From SIG452 sp045631485 (lineage in GTDB: Bacteria; Bacillota; Clostridia; UMGS1840), in contig JAZQUU010000009.1 in the NCBI GenBank assembly GCA_045631485.1, positions 1 to 50,224 of the forward strand: a stretch of DNA of 50,224 nucleotides, in the 5' to 3' direction. Positions 7,030 through 14,841 of the stretch are shown piece after piece. The notes under the pieces are model-generated. The model did no database searches. It had not been told where the DNA came from and saw nothing but the letters and a program-made list of their open reading frames with translations. The first letter of the stretch is position 1; the number at the start of each line of letters is the position of its first letter. Both the position numbers and the translations under genes were made by a program.

Positions 7030-7653
7030 TTACTTTATAAAATGAATTTTTTGTGGCTTAATTTTGCCGGGGGTTTTAACTGTTATTTCTACCGCAGGGC
7101 TGTTGGGAGTCTTTGTTATTACTCTATAAACAACACTTGATTTATCGGAAAATGTTGTTTGTACACCCTTACCATTTGGCAAAATTCTTTCACTTCCACC
7201 TTTACTGATTTTTTTGTAAAAATCGGCGGAAGATTTTATAGGATCATTACTTTTGAATACTCTAGTGTTTTTCCCCTTTGTTCCAAAATAGCCGTTTTTG
7301 CCAAGATTATATTTCTTTGCAACACTTTTAGCATTATCAGATACACTTGTAATCTTTGAAGCTTTCTTAGCTGCTTTAGCGGTGTCGCTCGCTTTATCCA
7401 CTGTTTTAGCGATATCAATTCCTTTATCTGCATACTTGGCCACATCTGCAACCTCACCGACAACTGGAATTGCACCAATAGCACTAAGTCCTGCAGAAAG
7501 AAAATCGCCTCTTGCAAGGTCAACAGGTATTGATGCCAAATTTGTGAAAGTATCCAACCCAGGAATAAGTGAGGCAGCGGTCAAAAGATTGCTTAAGGCA
7601 TCTAGACTATTGCCTTTTGTATTACCAAAATTTCCTGATTTTCCTGCACCCAT
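7030..7653 (-). CDS. Orphan polymorphic-toxin C-terminal protein (pre-toxin region plus toxin tip)
   Basis: The 207-residue protein starts MGAGKSGNFGNTKGN and has no signal peptide, WXG or LXG export domain. Residues about 20-73 (LIPGLDTF, ASIPVDLARGDF, IGAIPVVGEVADVAK) match the Gly/Ala-rich hydrophobic pre-toxin segment that precedes toxin tips in Firmicutes polymorphic toxins. An Ala/Lys-rich stretch follows (80-115). The last 65 residues (DFYKKISKGG, LPNGKG, YRVITKT, ending KIHFIK) resemble a common C-terminal toxin module whose activity I cannot name. Its ATG overlaps the DUF4417 stop by one base (TAATG), so translation is probably coupled; its own RBS is weak. It is probably a displaced toxin tip, or a toxin that uses the DUF4417 protein as partner. 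Confidence 0.65.
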   Translation of the reverse strand: MGAGKSGNFGNTKGNSLDALSNLLTAASLIPGLDTFTNLASIPVDLARGDFLSAGLSAIGAIPVVGEVADVAKYADKGIDIAKTVDKASDTAKAAKKASKITSVSDNAKSVAKKYNLGKNGYFGTKGKNTRVFKSNDPIKSSADFYKKISKGGSERILPNGKGVQTTFSDKSSVVYRVITKTPNSPAVEITVKTPGKIKPQKIHFIK

Positions 7654-8318
7654 TAAGCAGTCACCTGCTTTCTGGACTTTGAAAATTCACTTTCAAAGGC
7701 TATGATATTGATGCCCATATCCTTATATGGTTTGAATATGCTGTCAGGTGCGCTACCGTAAACTATTATAGTTTTAGGAGACAGCCTTTGCACCATTCGT
7801 GCAAGACCTATTTTGAAGAAAATTTTATCCTCTTTGCGCTTAATACATCCATGTGTGCCTACTGCAACAGTTTTGTTTTCTTCTACTCCGTCAAAGCAGA
7901 AAGAAAATGTTCTTTCATCCCCGAATCTTACATTAGGGATGACTTCAACGCCGTTATTCTGCAACCAAACGGCAATAGCCCTGCTGCGATATGTATTCCA
8001 CATTTGCATGATAAGAGGCATATTTCGATAAAGACTGAAGTCAGGGGATATGATACCCTTGAACTTTTTCAACTTATCGAGATATTGTCTTGGCTTGTTC
8101 CAAAGCCTTTCAAAATCCCTGTCATGCTCGTAAAAGACTACCCAACAGTCAAAATCGTCCCATGTTTTAGACATTGCCTTTGAAAATGTTATGACCTTAT
8201 CAGGTAACTGGTCGCTTGTCCTAATGGTAGGCAACTCAAAATAACCATCATAGTCAGCATTTTCTACCAAGAATGAACGGAACACGTCATAATTGTTATT
8301 AAATTGTGAATTTGTCAT
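7653..8318 (-). CDS. DUF4417 family protein heading the toxin-immunity block
   Basis: The 221-residue protein carries the DUF4417 hallmarks in order: FELPTIRTSDQLP, FYEHDRDFERLW with PRQYL, the long GIISPDFSLYRNMPLIMQMW, VEVIPNVRFGDERTF, VAVGTHGC, and VYGSAPDSIF. The function of the family is unknown; members occur on mobile elements and next to polymorphic-toxin tips. Its last codons (FSKSRKQVTA) are duplicated in degraded form at 6425-6457. It is the first gene of the minus-strand block. An AGGAGG lies 14 bases upstream of the ATG, unusually far. The upstream region holds several TGTGA/TCACA half-sites that could act as operators. Confidence 0.85.
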   Translation of the reverse strand: MTNSQFNNNYDVFRSFLVENADYDGYFELPTIRTSDQLPDKVITFSKAMSKTWDDFDCWVVFYEHDRDFERLWNKPRQYLDKLKKFKGIISPDFSLYRNMPLIMQMWNTYRSRAIAVWLQNNGVEVIPNVRFGDERTFSFCFDGVEENKTVAVGTHGCIKRKEDKIFFKIGLARMVQRLSPKTIIVYGSAPDSIFKPYKDMGINIIAFESEFSKSRKQVTA

Positions 8319-8354
8319 ATTGTGAAAAAAATCCTCCTGTGATTAAAAAAAGTA

Positions 8355-8479
8355 TTGATTTTTTTTCACAGGTGTGTTAAAATATGACCATAGCGATTAG
8401 GTTTGCTTTTAGCATACCTGTGAAAAACACATTTTTAAGTTGTTGGTAGCAACTTAAAAATGTGTTTTTTATTTTATCA
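8355..8479 (+). ncRNA. Candidate short RNA or attenuated leader (promoter plus terminator, no ORF)
   Basis: A strong sigma-A-type promoter is visible on the plus strand: TTGATT (8355-8360), 17 bases, TAAAAT (8378-8383). About 35 bases after the expected start a perfect 20-base-pair hairpin begins (8423-8442 with 8450-8469, loop TTGGTAG) followed by TTTATTTTAT. The predicted transcript is therefore about 80-85 bases and contains no gene with a ribosome binding site. An interrupted inverted repeat TTTTTCACAGGTGTG (8362-8376) / CATACCTGTGAAAAA (8413-8427, 14 of 15) overlaps the promoter spacer and the 5' side of the hairpin. It could be a small RNA, a regulated leader or an element end. Confidence 0.5.
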
Positions 8480-8588
8480 CAGTTATATTACCAATTCAAT
8501 ATAAATCGTCCAAAATTATAAAAAAATGATAAAATATCTAAAGTATTGTAAAAAAACAAAGAACGTCTTTTTGTTACAGATTATCCAT

Positions 8589-8864
8589 ATGATAAGAGCG
8601 GATATCGAGACGGAAGTTTCTCCCATAGTGGGCACCGAAAAGCAATCGGAGGATTTGGTGAAATACTTGCTTTCCGATTACGAAGAAGATCCGAAGAAAA
8701 TCTGGGAATCTAATATTTTCGGGAAGTCTCTCCACGAGCTTATTAACGAGGGGCTGCAAACCAAATTATCTCGTATGCCCGAGGATGCCCGTGGTAAACT
8801 CAAAGAAACTCTCACCAAAATTATTAACGAGGGTTCGGGCGGACTTATCTGCATTATTTTATAG
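8589..8864 (+). pseudogene. spoIVA: spoIVA 3' fragment (last 91 codons only)
   Basis: From MIRADIETEVSP to the end the sequence is unmistakable SpoIVA C-terminus: GTEKQSEDLVKYLL, KIWESNIFGKSL, and INEGSGGLICIIL as the final residues. SpoIVA is the mother-cell ATPase that polymerises on the forespore to found the spore coat; the full protein is about 490 residues, so some 400 residues including the Walker motifs are absent. The open frame extends upstream to an ATG at 8526, but those 21 codons are AT-rich, unrelated to SpoIVA and lack an RBS. The break is therefore at or just before 8589. The natural stop and a strong terminator are kept, so the fragment is either a split gene restored by excision or a leftover duplicate. 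Confidence 0.88.
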
Positions 8865-8865
8865 G

Positions 8866-8903
8866 AAAAAAGCCAATGCGAATTTTTTCGCATTGGCTTT
8901 TTT
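8866..8903. terminator. Strong bidirectional terminator between spoIVA fragment and sensor-kinase operon
   Basis: The 17-base arms AAAAAAGCCAATGCGAA (8866-8882) and TTCGCATTGGCTTTTTT (8887-8903) pair perfectly around a TTTT loop, with T-runs on both strands. It serves convergent transcription of the spoIVA end and of the minus-strand kinase operon. Confidence 0.88.
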
Positions 8904-8926
8904 TGTTCCGTATTTAATAATCTGAT

Positions 8927-10675
8927 TTAGTTTTCCTGAGGATTGTACGGCAATTTGATTGTAACGGTGGTTTCGGTATCGGGAATTGACGAAATGGATA
9001 ATCCGTAATCGGCTCCGTAAAGCAAGGTGATTCGTTCGTGGATGTTTTTTAAACCAAAACCGCCGCTTCTTTCTGTTTTTAAGATGCTTTCCTGCAGTTC
9101 GCAGGGAATGCCGATACCGTTATCATAAAATTCGATGATAATATCGTTTTCAACCTTTTTGACGGTAACCTCAATCTTGGCATCTTCCTTTGTGATTGGA
9201 ACGGGGAAGGCATGATAATAGGAATTTTCCATAATCGGCTGCAGGAGCAATTTGGGAACACCGGTGGACATCAACTCATCCGGTGCATGAATGAAGAAAG
9301 ATAAGGGCTTCTGAGCTCTTTTATTTTGCAAAGAAAAATACAAGCTGATATGACGAAGCTCGTCCTTTAAGGTGTGCATTTCGCTTCCTTGATTTAAGGA
9401 TAGTCTGTAAAAAGAAGAAAGCTCCAGCACGATTTCGGAAATTTCGGGAATATTGTTGATAATTGCAGAATTGTTAATCAATTCCAGGGTGTTGTATAAA
9501 AAGTGGGGTTTAATTTGCTCTTGCAGAACACTAAGCTGCAGTTTTCTCTTTTGTGCCTCGTGCTTGCTTTGGGTATCAAGCAGAACCTGGAAAGAGGAGA
9601 GCATATCATTATAGTTATTGATGCATAATTCGATGTCATCCGAATGATTTCCGCAGGGAACGGGCTCAAAAACGCCGTGTTTTACATTGTCCATAGAATC
9701 CATCATTGCATTTAAGCGTTTTGTGATTCCGACGGAAAAGACTTTGGATAATTTGTAGGATGCCGCAATAATTAAGAATGTGATGGTGTAAATTAAGAAT
9801 TTAATTTTGTGAAAGTCTGCCATTGCATCCTGGTATGAGGTTGCACTGACCAGATACAGATTGGTGCCCGTAATATTTTGGCAGATGATTGCCGATTCAT
9901 CGTTATAAACCAGGCTTTGCTCATAAGTTTGGCGGAACTGCTCATCCAAAATATCGGGATTGGCGCAGGGGGTGATAATTTCTCCGGAATCATTTTGCAA
10001 GAAGGTGGAGTTATTGAGCTTGGGTGAATTGGAATACAGAAGGTTTTCAATTCGTTCCGCTGAGATGGCAATTCGGATTGCTCCCACATATTTTCTGTTG
10101 GTACGGGAGCGAATTAACTTGATGTAGTACAAATCGCCTTGGGAAACTTGCTCCGCATCGGAAAAATAGTCGGCATTGCAAAACATTGCAACCACTTCGT
10201 TTTGTTGTAAATACTGATACCATTTGCTTTCCTTTAATTGGTCAAATGCGATGTAAGTTTTTCCCTGATCGCCATACATACAACCCGAATTGGTGTAAAC
10301 GCTGATACCGTCGATATCATAGGTATCCATAGAAATGGAGATGGCACTTTCCATATTCAGATAGGTGCCGTATCCTTCGTAAAAGGCGTTTGCACCTTCG
10401 TCGATAAAATCTTTCTCCTTGGTCAGCATTGTGTAGATTTTTTCATCATTTTCAATGATGGCACAGGTGTTTTTGGAATTTTCGATAATCTTTTCCAGAT
10501 TGCTGTAAGTCAGATTGAAGTTTTTAAGCATCAGCTGACTTGTATTTTGATGGAACAGACTTTTGTAGAGATAGGTTGTGGTGATAGAAAAGAATAAAAA
10601 AGAAACACATATTGCAATCATCAAAAATATGCGGATTTTATCTTTTAATTTGATTGATTTCAATATGTGTTTCAT
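8927..10675 (-). CDS. YesM-type sensor histidine kinase
   Basis: The 582-residue protein has a transmembrane helix at about 16-36, an extracellular sensing region (about 40-290, dCache-like size), a second helix at about 293-312, a HAMP-like linker and the His_kinase core QIKPHFLYNTLE with the phospho-acceptor His391. The C-terminus carries an HATPase domain (about 480-578) ending in GGFGLKNIHERI. This is the LytS/YesM class that pairs with AraC-type YesN regulators to sense extracellular sugars. It is the third gene of the minus-strand operon, with AAGGGGAT before its ATG, after the beta-mannosidase and the response regulator. It most likely senses a mannose-containing oligosaccharide; the ligand is inference. 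Confidence 0.93.
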   Translation of the reverse strand: MKHILKSIKLKDKIRIFLMIAICVSFLFFSITTTYLYKSLFHQNTSQLMLKNFNLTYSNLEKIIENSKNTCAIIENDEKIYTMLTKEKDFIDEGANAFYEGYGTYLNMESAISISMDTYDIDGISVYTNSGCMYGDQGKTYIAFDQLKESKWYQYLQQNEVVAMFCNADYFSDAEQVSQGDLYYIKLIRSRTNRKYVGAIRIAISAERIENLLYSNSPKLNNSTFLQNDSGEIITPCANPDILDEQFRQTYEQSLVYNDESAIICQNITGTNLYLVSATSYQDAMADFHKIKFLIYTITFLIIAASYKLSKVFSVGITKRLNAMMDSMDNVKHGVFEPVPCGNHSDDIELCINNYNDMLSSFQVLLDTQSKHEAQKRKLQLSVLQEQIKPHFLYNTLELINNSAIINNIPEISEIVLELSSFYRLSLNQGSEMHTLKDELRHISLYFSLQNKRAQKPLSFFIHAPDELMSTGVPKLLLQPIMENSYYHAFPVPITKEDAKIEVTVKKVENDIIIEFYDNGIGIPCELQESILKTERSGGFGLKNIHERITLLYGADYGLSISSIPDTETTVTIKLPYNPQEN

Positions 10676-10691
10676 AATATCCCCTTAAGTA

Positions 10692-13151
10692 TTACAAGAT
10701 TTCGTAGGTATCAAACAAGCTGGTAACGGTAAGCTGTTCTTCTAATTCCTGCAAAGTGATGTTGTTACTCATACGTTTGATGGTGACTGTTTTTTCTTCA
10801 CCGCCGATAAGGTCAAAGTAGTTATCGGAGAACACAGCATCGGTGTTTACCAAATCCAAACGAACAAATTTGGCGAAATTCTTTGCGGACACGGTGATTT
10901 TTAAGGTGCCGTTATCCTCAAATACTTTAGTTTGAAGTTGCGGGTTTGCAAATTCAAAATGTTTGTATTTTACAAAGCATAAGGTGCCTTCTGTGAGCAC
11001 GGTATCATCAGCCATAAAACGATATTCCAAAATGGTGTTTCTGCGTTCTTCGGGTGTTACCATGTATTTTGCAAAATCATCTTCTATGATTTTGACGGAG
11101 GAAAGGCGAGAAAGTTCCATTTTTTTCTCATCGGAAAATAAAACTTCGTTATTTCTTAAAATCCTCCACATCGCTTTACCCGAAACCCTGTCTTGGGTTT
11201 CGTTGCACATCCAGAGAGAAACATTGGTATCTTCCTCGCAGGCGGAAATCATAACGGGGGCATAAAAGCGTTTTGCAACATAGTGAAGTGCTTTCCAACG
11301 GCCGAAGCTGTCAATACTTGACCAGGATGCAACCGGCCAGCAATCGTTTAACTGCCAATAGATGGAGCCCATACAACGGCCGCGGTTTCTTCTCCAATGC
11401 TCCACGCCGTATTTGATGCCTTCTGCCTGGATTAACTGAGAAACATACACCAAAGCTTCCAAATTCTTGGGATAGCGGTAGGTCATACCGATGTAGTTCA
11501 TAATTTTCTCATTCCCGGTACGGCTCTTCTGATGAGATTCCATCACATAAGAGAAAATATTTCTGTCTTCGGGCAGAGTAAAAGATTTGATGGTTTTGTA
11601 ATCCGGGAAGGATTGGAGACCAAATTCGGTCATCATTCTGGGATATAAATTGCGGAATGCGGTGAAGGGCTCGTCCATATGCCAAACACCCCAATAATGC
11701 ATATCGCCGTGTTTCTCTCCGTTGGGGTCGTCAAAGCTGCCGAGGGAGGAGGGGGAGGATGGCCAATAGAATCTGTCAGGGTCGTATTTTTCCACCAACT
11801 CGGGAATGAATAATTCAAACAACTTGATATAGTTTGCTTTTAAAACGGGAGTACCCCAATTGTTACGTCTCCATCTGCCGTCCCAAAGCTCTTCGATTTC
11901 GTTATTTCCGCACCAGATGGCAAGACAAGCGTGATGACGCAAGCGTTTGATATTATCTTCGATTTCCAAAGCAATGTTATCCAAAAACGGCTTATCATAG
12001 TTATACATCGCATTGGCAAACAGAAAGTCCTGCCATACTAAAAGACCGTATTTGTCACACAAATCAAAGAAATAGTCTTCGGGATACAAGCCACCGCCCC
12101 AAACACGAATGATGTTGTAATTCGCTTCCACACAATCCCGGATTAACTGTTCGGTTTTTTCTTTGTTGCAACGGGCAAGAATGTTGTCTTCGGGGATGTA
12201 GTCTGCACCCATCGCAAAAATGCTGACACCGTTTATGCAGAATTCAAATTTGGTGCCGTCTTCCACCTTGTCTTGATTAACCACGATTTCACGCAAACCG
12301 ATGGTTTTGGTGACAGAATCCACCAAAACATTATCCACATAAAGCTCGTTGGTTACGGTATAAAGAGGCTGTTCGCCATATCCATTGGGCCACCAGAGCT
12401 TGGGATTGTTGATGATAAGAGAAGCAACGCCGTTTTCGGCTTCTGCTTTGGTAACAGTTCCGTCTTCATCGGTAATGGTAATTTTGTTGATTACCGCAGC
12501 ATTGTCTTTTACGATATCGTTTTCCAATTCGATATCCACAAGATAGCGGTTATCCTCCGGGCGGGTGCGGATATACATATCGGTAATTCTTCCGGCATTT
12601 CCGTAAACAATACCGATATCACGCCAGATTCCCATATCGGGAAGCTTGGGACCCCAGTCCCAACCAAACATACAGGAGGCTTTTCTGATGTGGGAAATTC
12701 CTCTTACTGCACAAGAGGAGCTGATCAGGTGGTCTTGGTCATCCATTGCTTCCACATATTCTACGGGAGAATGGAAAACAATTTTCAGATTGTTTGTGCC
12801 ATTCTGAAGGAATGCTTTCACATCCAATTCATAGATGCGGTGCATATTGTTGGTATTGGCAACAAGAGCATCGTTTATGTAGATATCGCAGATGGTATCC
12901 AAACCCTTGCACAAAAGATAAACCATATCGCTTTTTAAAATTTCATCGGAGATTTCAAAGGTGCGACGGTATTCGTAGCTGTTTCGGGAAATCTCAAGAG
13001 CGTTGTATTCGTTATCTCTGAAATAAGGGTCTTCAATGAGATCTGCATTTAATAAATCGTTATATACGGAGCCGGGAACTGTGGCGGAAACGGTTGTATC
13101 ATCAGATAAATTTCTCATTTCCCATAATCCGTTTAAACTGAAAAGTTTCAT
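10692..13151 (-). CDS. GH2 beta-mannosidase
   Basis: The 819-residue enzyme has the GH2 architecture: an N-terminal jelly roll starting LNGLWEMR and PGSVYNDLL, an Ig-like domain, and a TIM barrel with RVWGGGLYPEDYFFDLCDKY. Acid/base Glu418 sits in WCGNNE and nucleophile Glu509 in MMTEFG. WDWGPKLPDMGIW and the GGGLYPED loop are typical of beta-mannosidases rather than beta-galactosidases or glucuronidases. There is no signal peptide, so it acts on imported mannosides, releasing mannose from non-reducing ends. It lies between the response regulator (17 bases away) and the sensor kinase (16 bases away), with CAGGAGAAA as RBS. That placement suggests that a beta-mannoside is the signal of the system. 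Confidence 0.94.
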   Translation of the reverse strand: MKLFSLNGLWEMRNLSDDTTVSATVPGSVYNDLLNADLIEDPYFRDNEYNALEISRNSYEYRRTFEISDEILKSDMVYLLCKGLDTICDIYINDALVANTNNMHRIYELDVKAFLQNGTNNLKIVFHSPVEYVEAMDDQDHLISSSCAVRGISHIRKASCMFGWDWGPKLPDMGIWRDIGIVYGNAGRITDMYIRTRPEDNRYLVDIELENDIVKDNAAVINKITITDEDGTVTKAEAENGVASLIINNPKLWWPNGYGEQPLYTVTNELYVDNVLVDSVTKTIGLREIVVNQDKVEDGTKFEFCINGVSIFAMGADYIPEDNILARCNKEKTEQLIRDCVEANYNIIRVWGGGLYPEDYFFDLCDKYGLLVWQDFLFANAMYNYDKPFLDNIALEIEDNIKRLRHHACLAIWCGNNEIEELWDGRWRRNNWGTPVLKANYIKLFELFIPELVEKYDPDRFYWPSSPSSLGSFDDPNGEKHGDMHYWGVWHMDEPFTAFRNLYPRMMTEFGLQSFPDYKTIKSFTLPEDRNIFSYVMESHQKSRTGNEKIMNYIGMTYRYPKNLEALVYVSQLIQAEGIKYGVEHWRRNRGRCMGSIYWQLNDCWPVASWSSIDSFGRWKALHYVAKRFYAPVMISACEEDTNVSLWMCNETQDRVSGKAMWRILRNNEVLFSDEKKMELSRLSSVKIIEDDFAKYMVTPEERRNTILEYRFMADDTVLTEGTLCFVKYKHFEFANPQLQTKVFEDNGTLKITVSAKNFAKFVRLDLVNTDAVFSDNYFDLIGGEEKTVTIKRMSNNITLQELEEQLTVTSLFDTYEIL

Positions 13152-13168
13152 TTTTGTTTCTCCTGTGT

Positions 13169-14662
13169 CTAGTTATTTTGTTGCTTTTTATATTCGGTAA
13201 AGGTCATACCGGTTTTCTTTTTAAATAATCTTGAAAAATAGTTGGCATCCTCGTAGCCCACTGCTTCTGCAATATTTTTAATGCCGATATCCTGCGTTTT
13301 AATCAGTGTTTTTGCAGCAGCAATACGGGTATTGGAAATGTACTGAGTGATGGAGATATCAAAAGCTTTTTTAAAAAGCTTGGGAATATACTGAGGACTC
13401 ATAAAAAAGTGTGCCGCAATGGAATCAATGGACAGAGTTTTATGATGATAGTTTTGCTTAATGTAATTTTTAATATTGAATGCCATTTTGTTCATCGGCA
13501 GATACAGGGAATGCTTTGCAACAAAATTGCGGGTAAATTCGTATAAATCGTCTATGGTGAGGAAATTCAGATAATAAATATCATCCATTCTGACATCACA
13601 GAACACGCCGTTGTTTTTTGCTTGTATCATCATGTGGTTAATAATATTAAAAAACAAAATGTGTACCGATTTTTTCGGAGTGGAAGCAGAGGCTTTTAAT
13701 GCATCGTAAACGGATTTCAGATAAGCGTTGAATCCGTCTTCGTAGCAGGGAACGGATTCTGCATTGAAAATTGCCGCATCGCACATTTTTTTGGAATCGA
13801 AGAGAACTTCTTTTTTGTTAAAGGCGTGGATTCCTTTTTTGGTATAGAATGAATATTCGGTGAGAATGCACGCATTGATATAAGATTCTGTAATATGTTC
13901 TAAATCGGAAACCGTATTTCCGATGCAAATCTGAACCTGATCGTGACAATCAGTCGGCAGAATGGATTGAAAGCTCTGCTGCAGCGTTTCTGCCAGATTG
14001 GGACTGTTGCTTCCGAAAATGTAAAGAGTCATGGCGTTTTTAATCGTCTTAATAGACATCAGATTCTGCTTTCTCATCTGTTGTGCAGCTTGCGAGAGAA
14101 GGGAAGCGGTATCGCCGCTTTGGGTCATCGCAAGAACGGCAGCATAATACTTGCAGGAGAAAAATTCGGAGTCAAAAATATGTTCTGCAAGAATTTTGAT
14201 TTTCTGCGCCTGATAATTGGGAGCAATCAGAATTTCGATAATCTTATTCTGCATGGTATCCACTTTTTCGGATGCCGACATATTTTTTAATGCCTGATGC
14301 TTGGTCGATACCAATTTTACCACTTCAATAATTTCGGCAGGGTTTACCGGCTTTTGCAGATAGCGAAGCACATTCAGATTGATGGCAGCTTTCAGATACT
14401 TTTTCTGATCATATGCAGAAAGAATTACGATTTCACAGATGGGAGATATTTTCAGAATGGATTTTGCCAGCTCCAATCCGTCTGTATTGGGCATACGGAT
14501 ATCCGTAAATACCAAATCAATCCGTGTTTCTTTCACAATATCAAGTGCTTCCGATGCAGAGGTAGCGGTATAGATTGCAACTTCTTCATCGTACATATTG
14601 TTGAGGATGTGAGAAACCGTGCTGAAACAGATCGGTTCATCGTCAACGAGCAGTATGTTCAT
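13169..14662 (-). CDS. YesN-type AraC-family response regulator
   Basis: The 497-residue protein begins with a receiver domain: acidic pocket DDE at residues 7-9, phospho-acceptor Asp54 in FTDIRMPN, and the conserved Lys in LQKPVNP. A long middle region (about 130-390) without known motifs follows. The C-terminus (about 395-495) is an AraC/XylS double helix-turn-helix with SIDSIAAHFFMSPQYIPKLF and IAEAVGYEDANYFSRLFKKK. It is the first gene of the minus-strand operon, with AAAAAGGAGGAG upstream and a well-formed divergent promoter. Phosphorylated by the YesM-type kinase two genes downstream, it should activate the 35-kb plus-strand operon and perhaps its own. The palindrome in the divergent region is a candidate site. 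Confidence 0.94.
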   Translation of the reverse strand: MNILLVDDEPICFSTVSHILNNMYDEEVAIYTATSASEALDIVKETRIDLVFTDIRMPNTDGLELAKSILKISPICEIVILSAYDQKKYLKAAINLNVLRYLQKPVNPAEIIEVVKLVSTKHQALKNMSASEKVDTMQNKIIEILIAPNYQAQKIKILAEHIFDSEFFSCKYYAAVLAMTQSGDTASLLSQAAQQMRKQNLMSIKTIKNAMTLYIFGSNSPNLAETLQQSFQSILPTDCHDQVQICIGNTVSDLEHITESYINACILTEYSFYTKKGIHAFNKKEVLFDSKKMCDAAIFNAESVPCYEDGFNAYLKSVYDALKASASTPKKSVHILFFNIINHMMIQAKNNGVFCDVRMDDIYYLNFLTIDDLYEFTRNFVAKHSLYLPMNKMAFNIKNYIKQNYHHKTLSIDSIAAHFFMSPQYIPKLFKKAFDISITQYISNTRIAAAKTLIKTQDIGIKNIAEAVGYEDANYFSRLFKKKTGMTFTEYKKQQNN

Positions 14663-14841
14663 AGCGTTCTCCTCCTTTTTCCAATCTAATGTTACAATAC
14701 TTTCCGAAATAAATCAAGTGATGGCGCCATTGATGTTCCGTTTTGTGCTAAATTTCATTTCAAAAAGTGCATTGATTTTTCACCAAAAAAAAACTAAAAT
14801 ATTGTCAAAAATAATTTGCGTAAAAAATGGAGGTTTTAATC
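14663..14841. promoter_or_regulatory. Divergent promoter region of the glycan locus
   Basis: Two face-away promoters are visible. On the plus strand: TTGATT (14772-14777), 17 bases, TAAAAT (14795-14800), serving the large operon. On the minus strand: TTGATT (complement of 14712-14717), 17 bases, TAACAT (complement of 14689-14694), serving the regulator operon. Between them lies the perfect 10-base palindrome ATGGCGCCAT (14721-14730), flanked by imperfect ATCAA/TTGAT arms, a candidate operator for the AraC-type regulator. Confidence 0.7.

Noticed and set aside
8526..8588. Upstream extension of the spoIVA fragment to an ATG at 8526
   Set aside because: The 21 codons do not resemble SpoIVA, are AT-rich and lack a ribosome binding site, so they were treated as chance open frame across the junction.
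12273..12938. 221-codon open frame on the plus strand inside the beta-mannosidase gene
   Set aside because: It lies fully antisense to a well-supported GH2 enzyme, has no ribosome binding site, and its translation shows no known motif.
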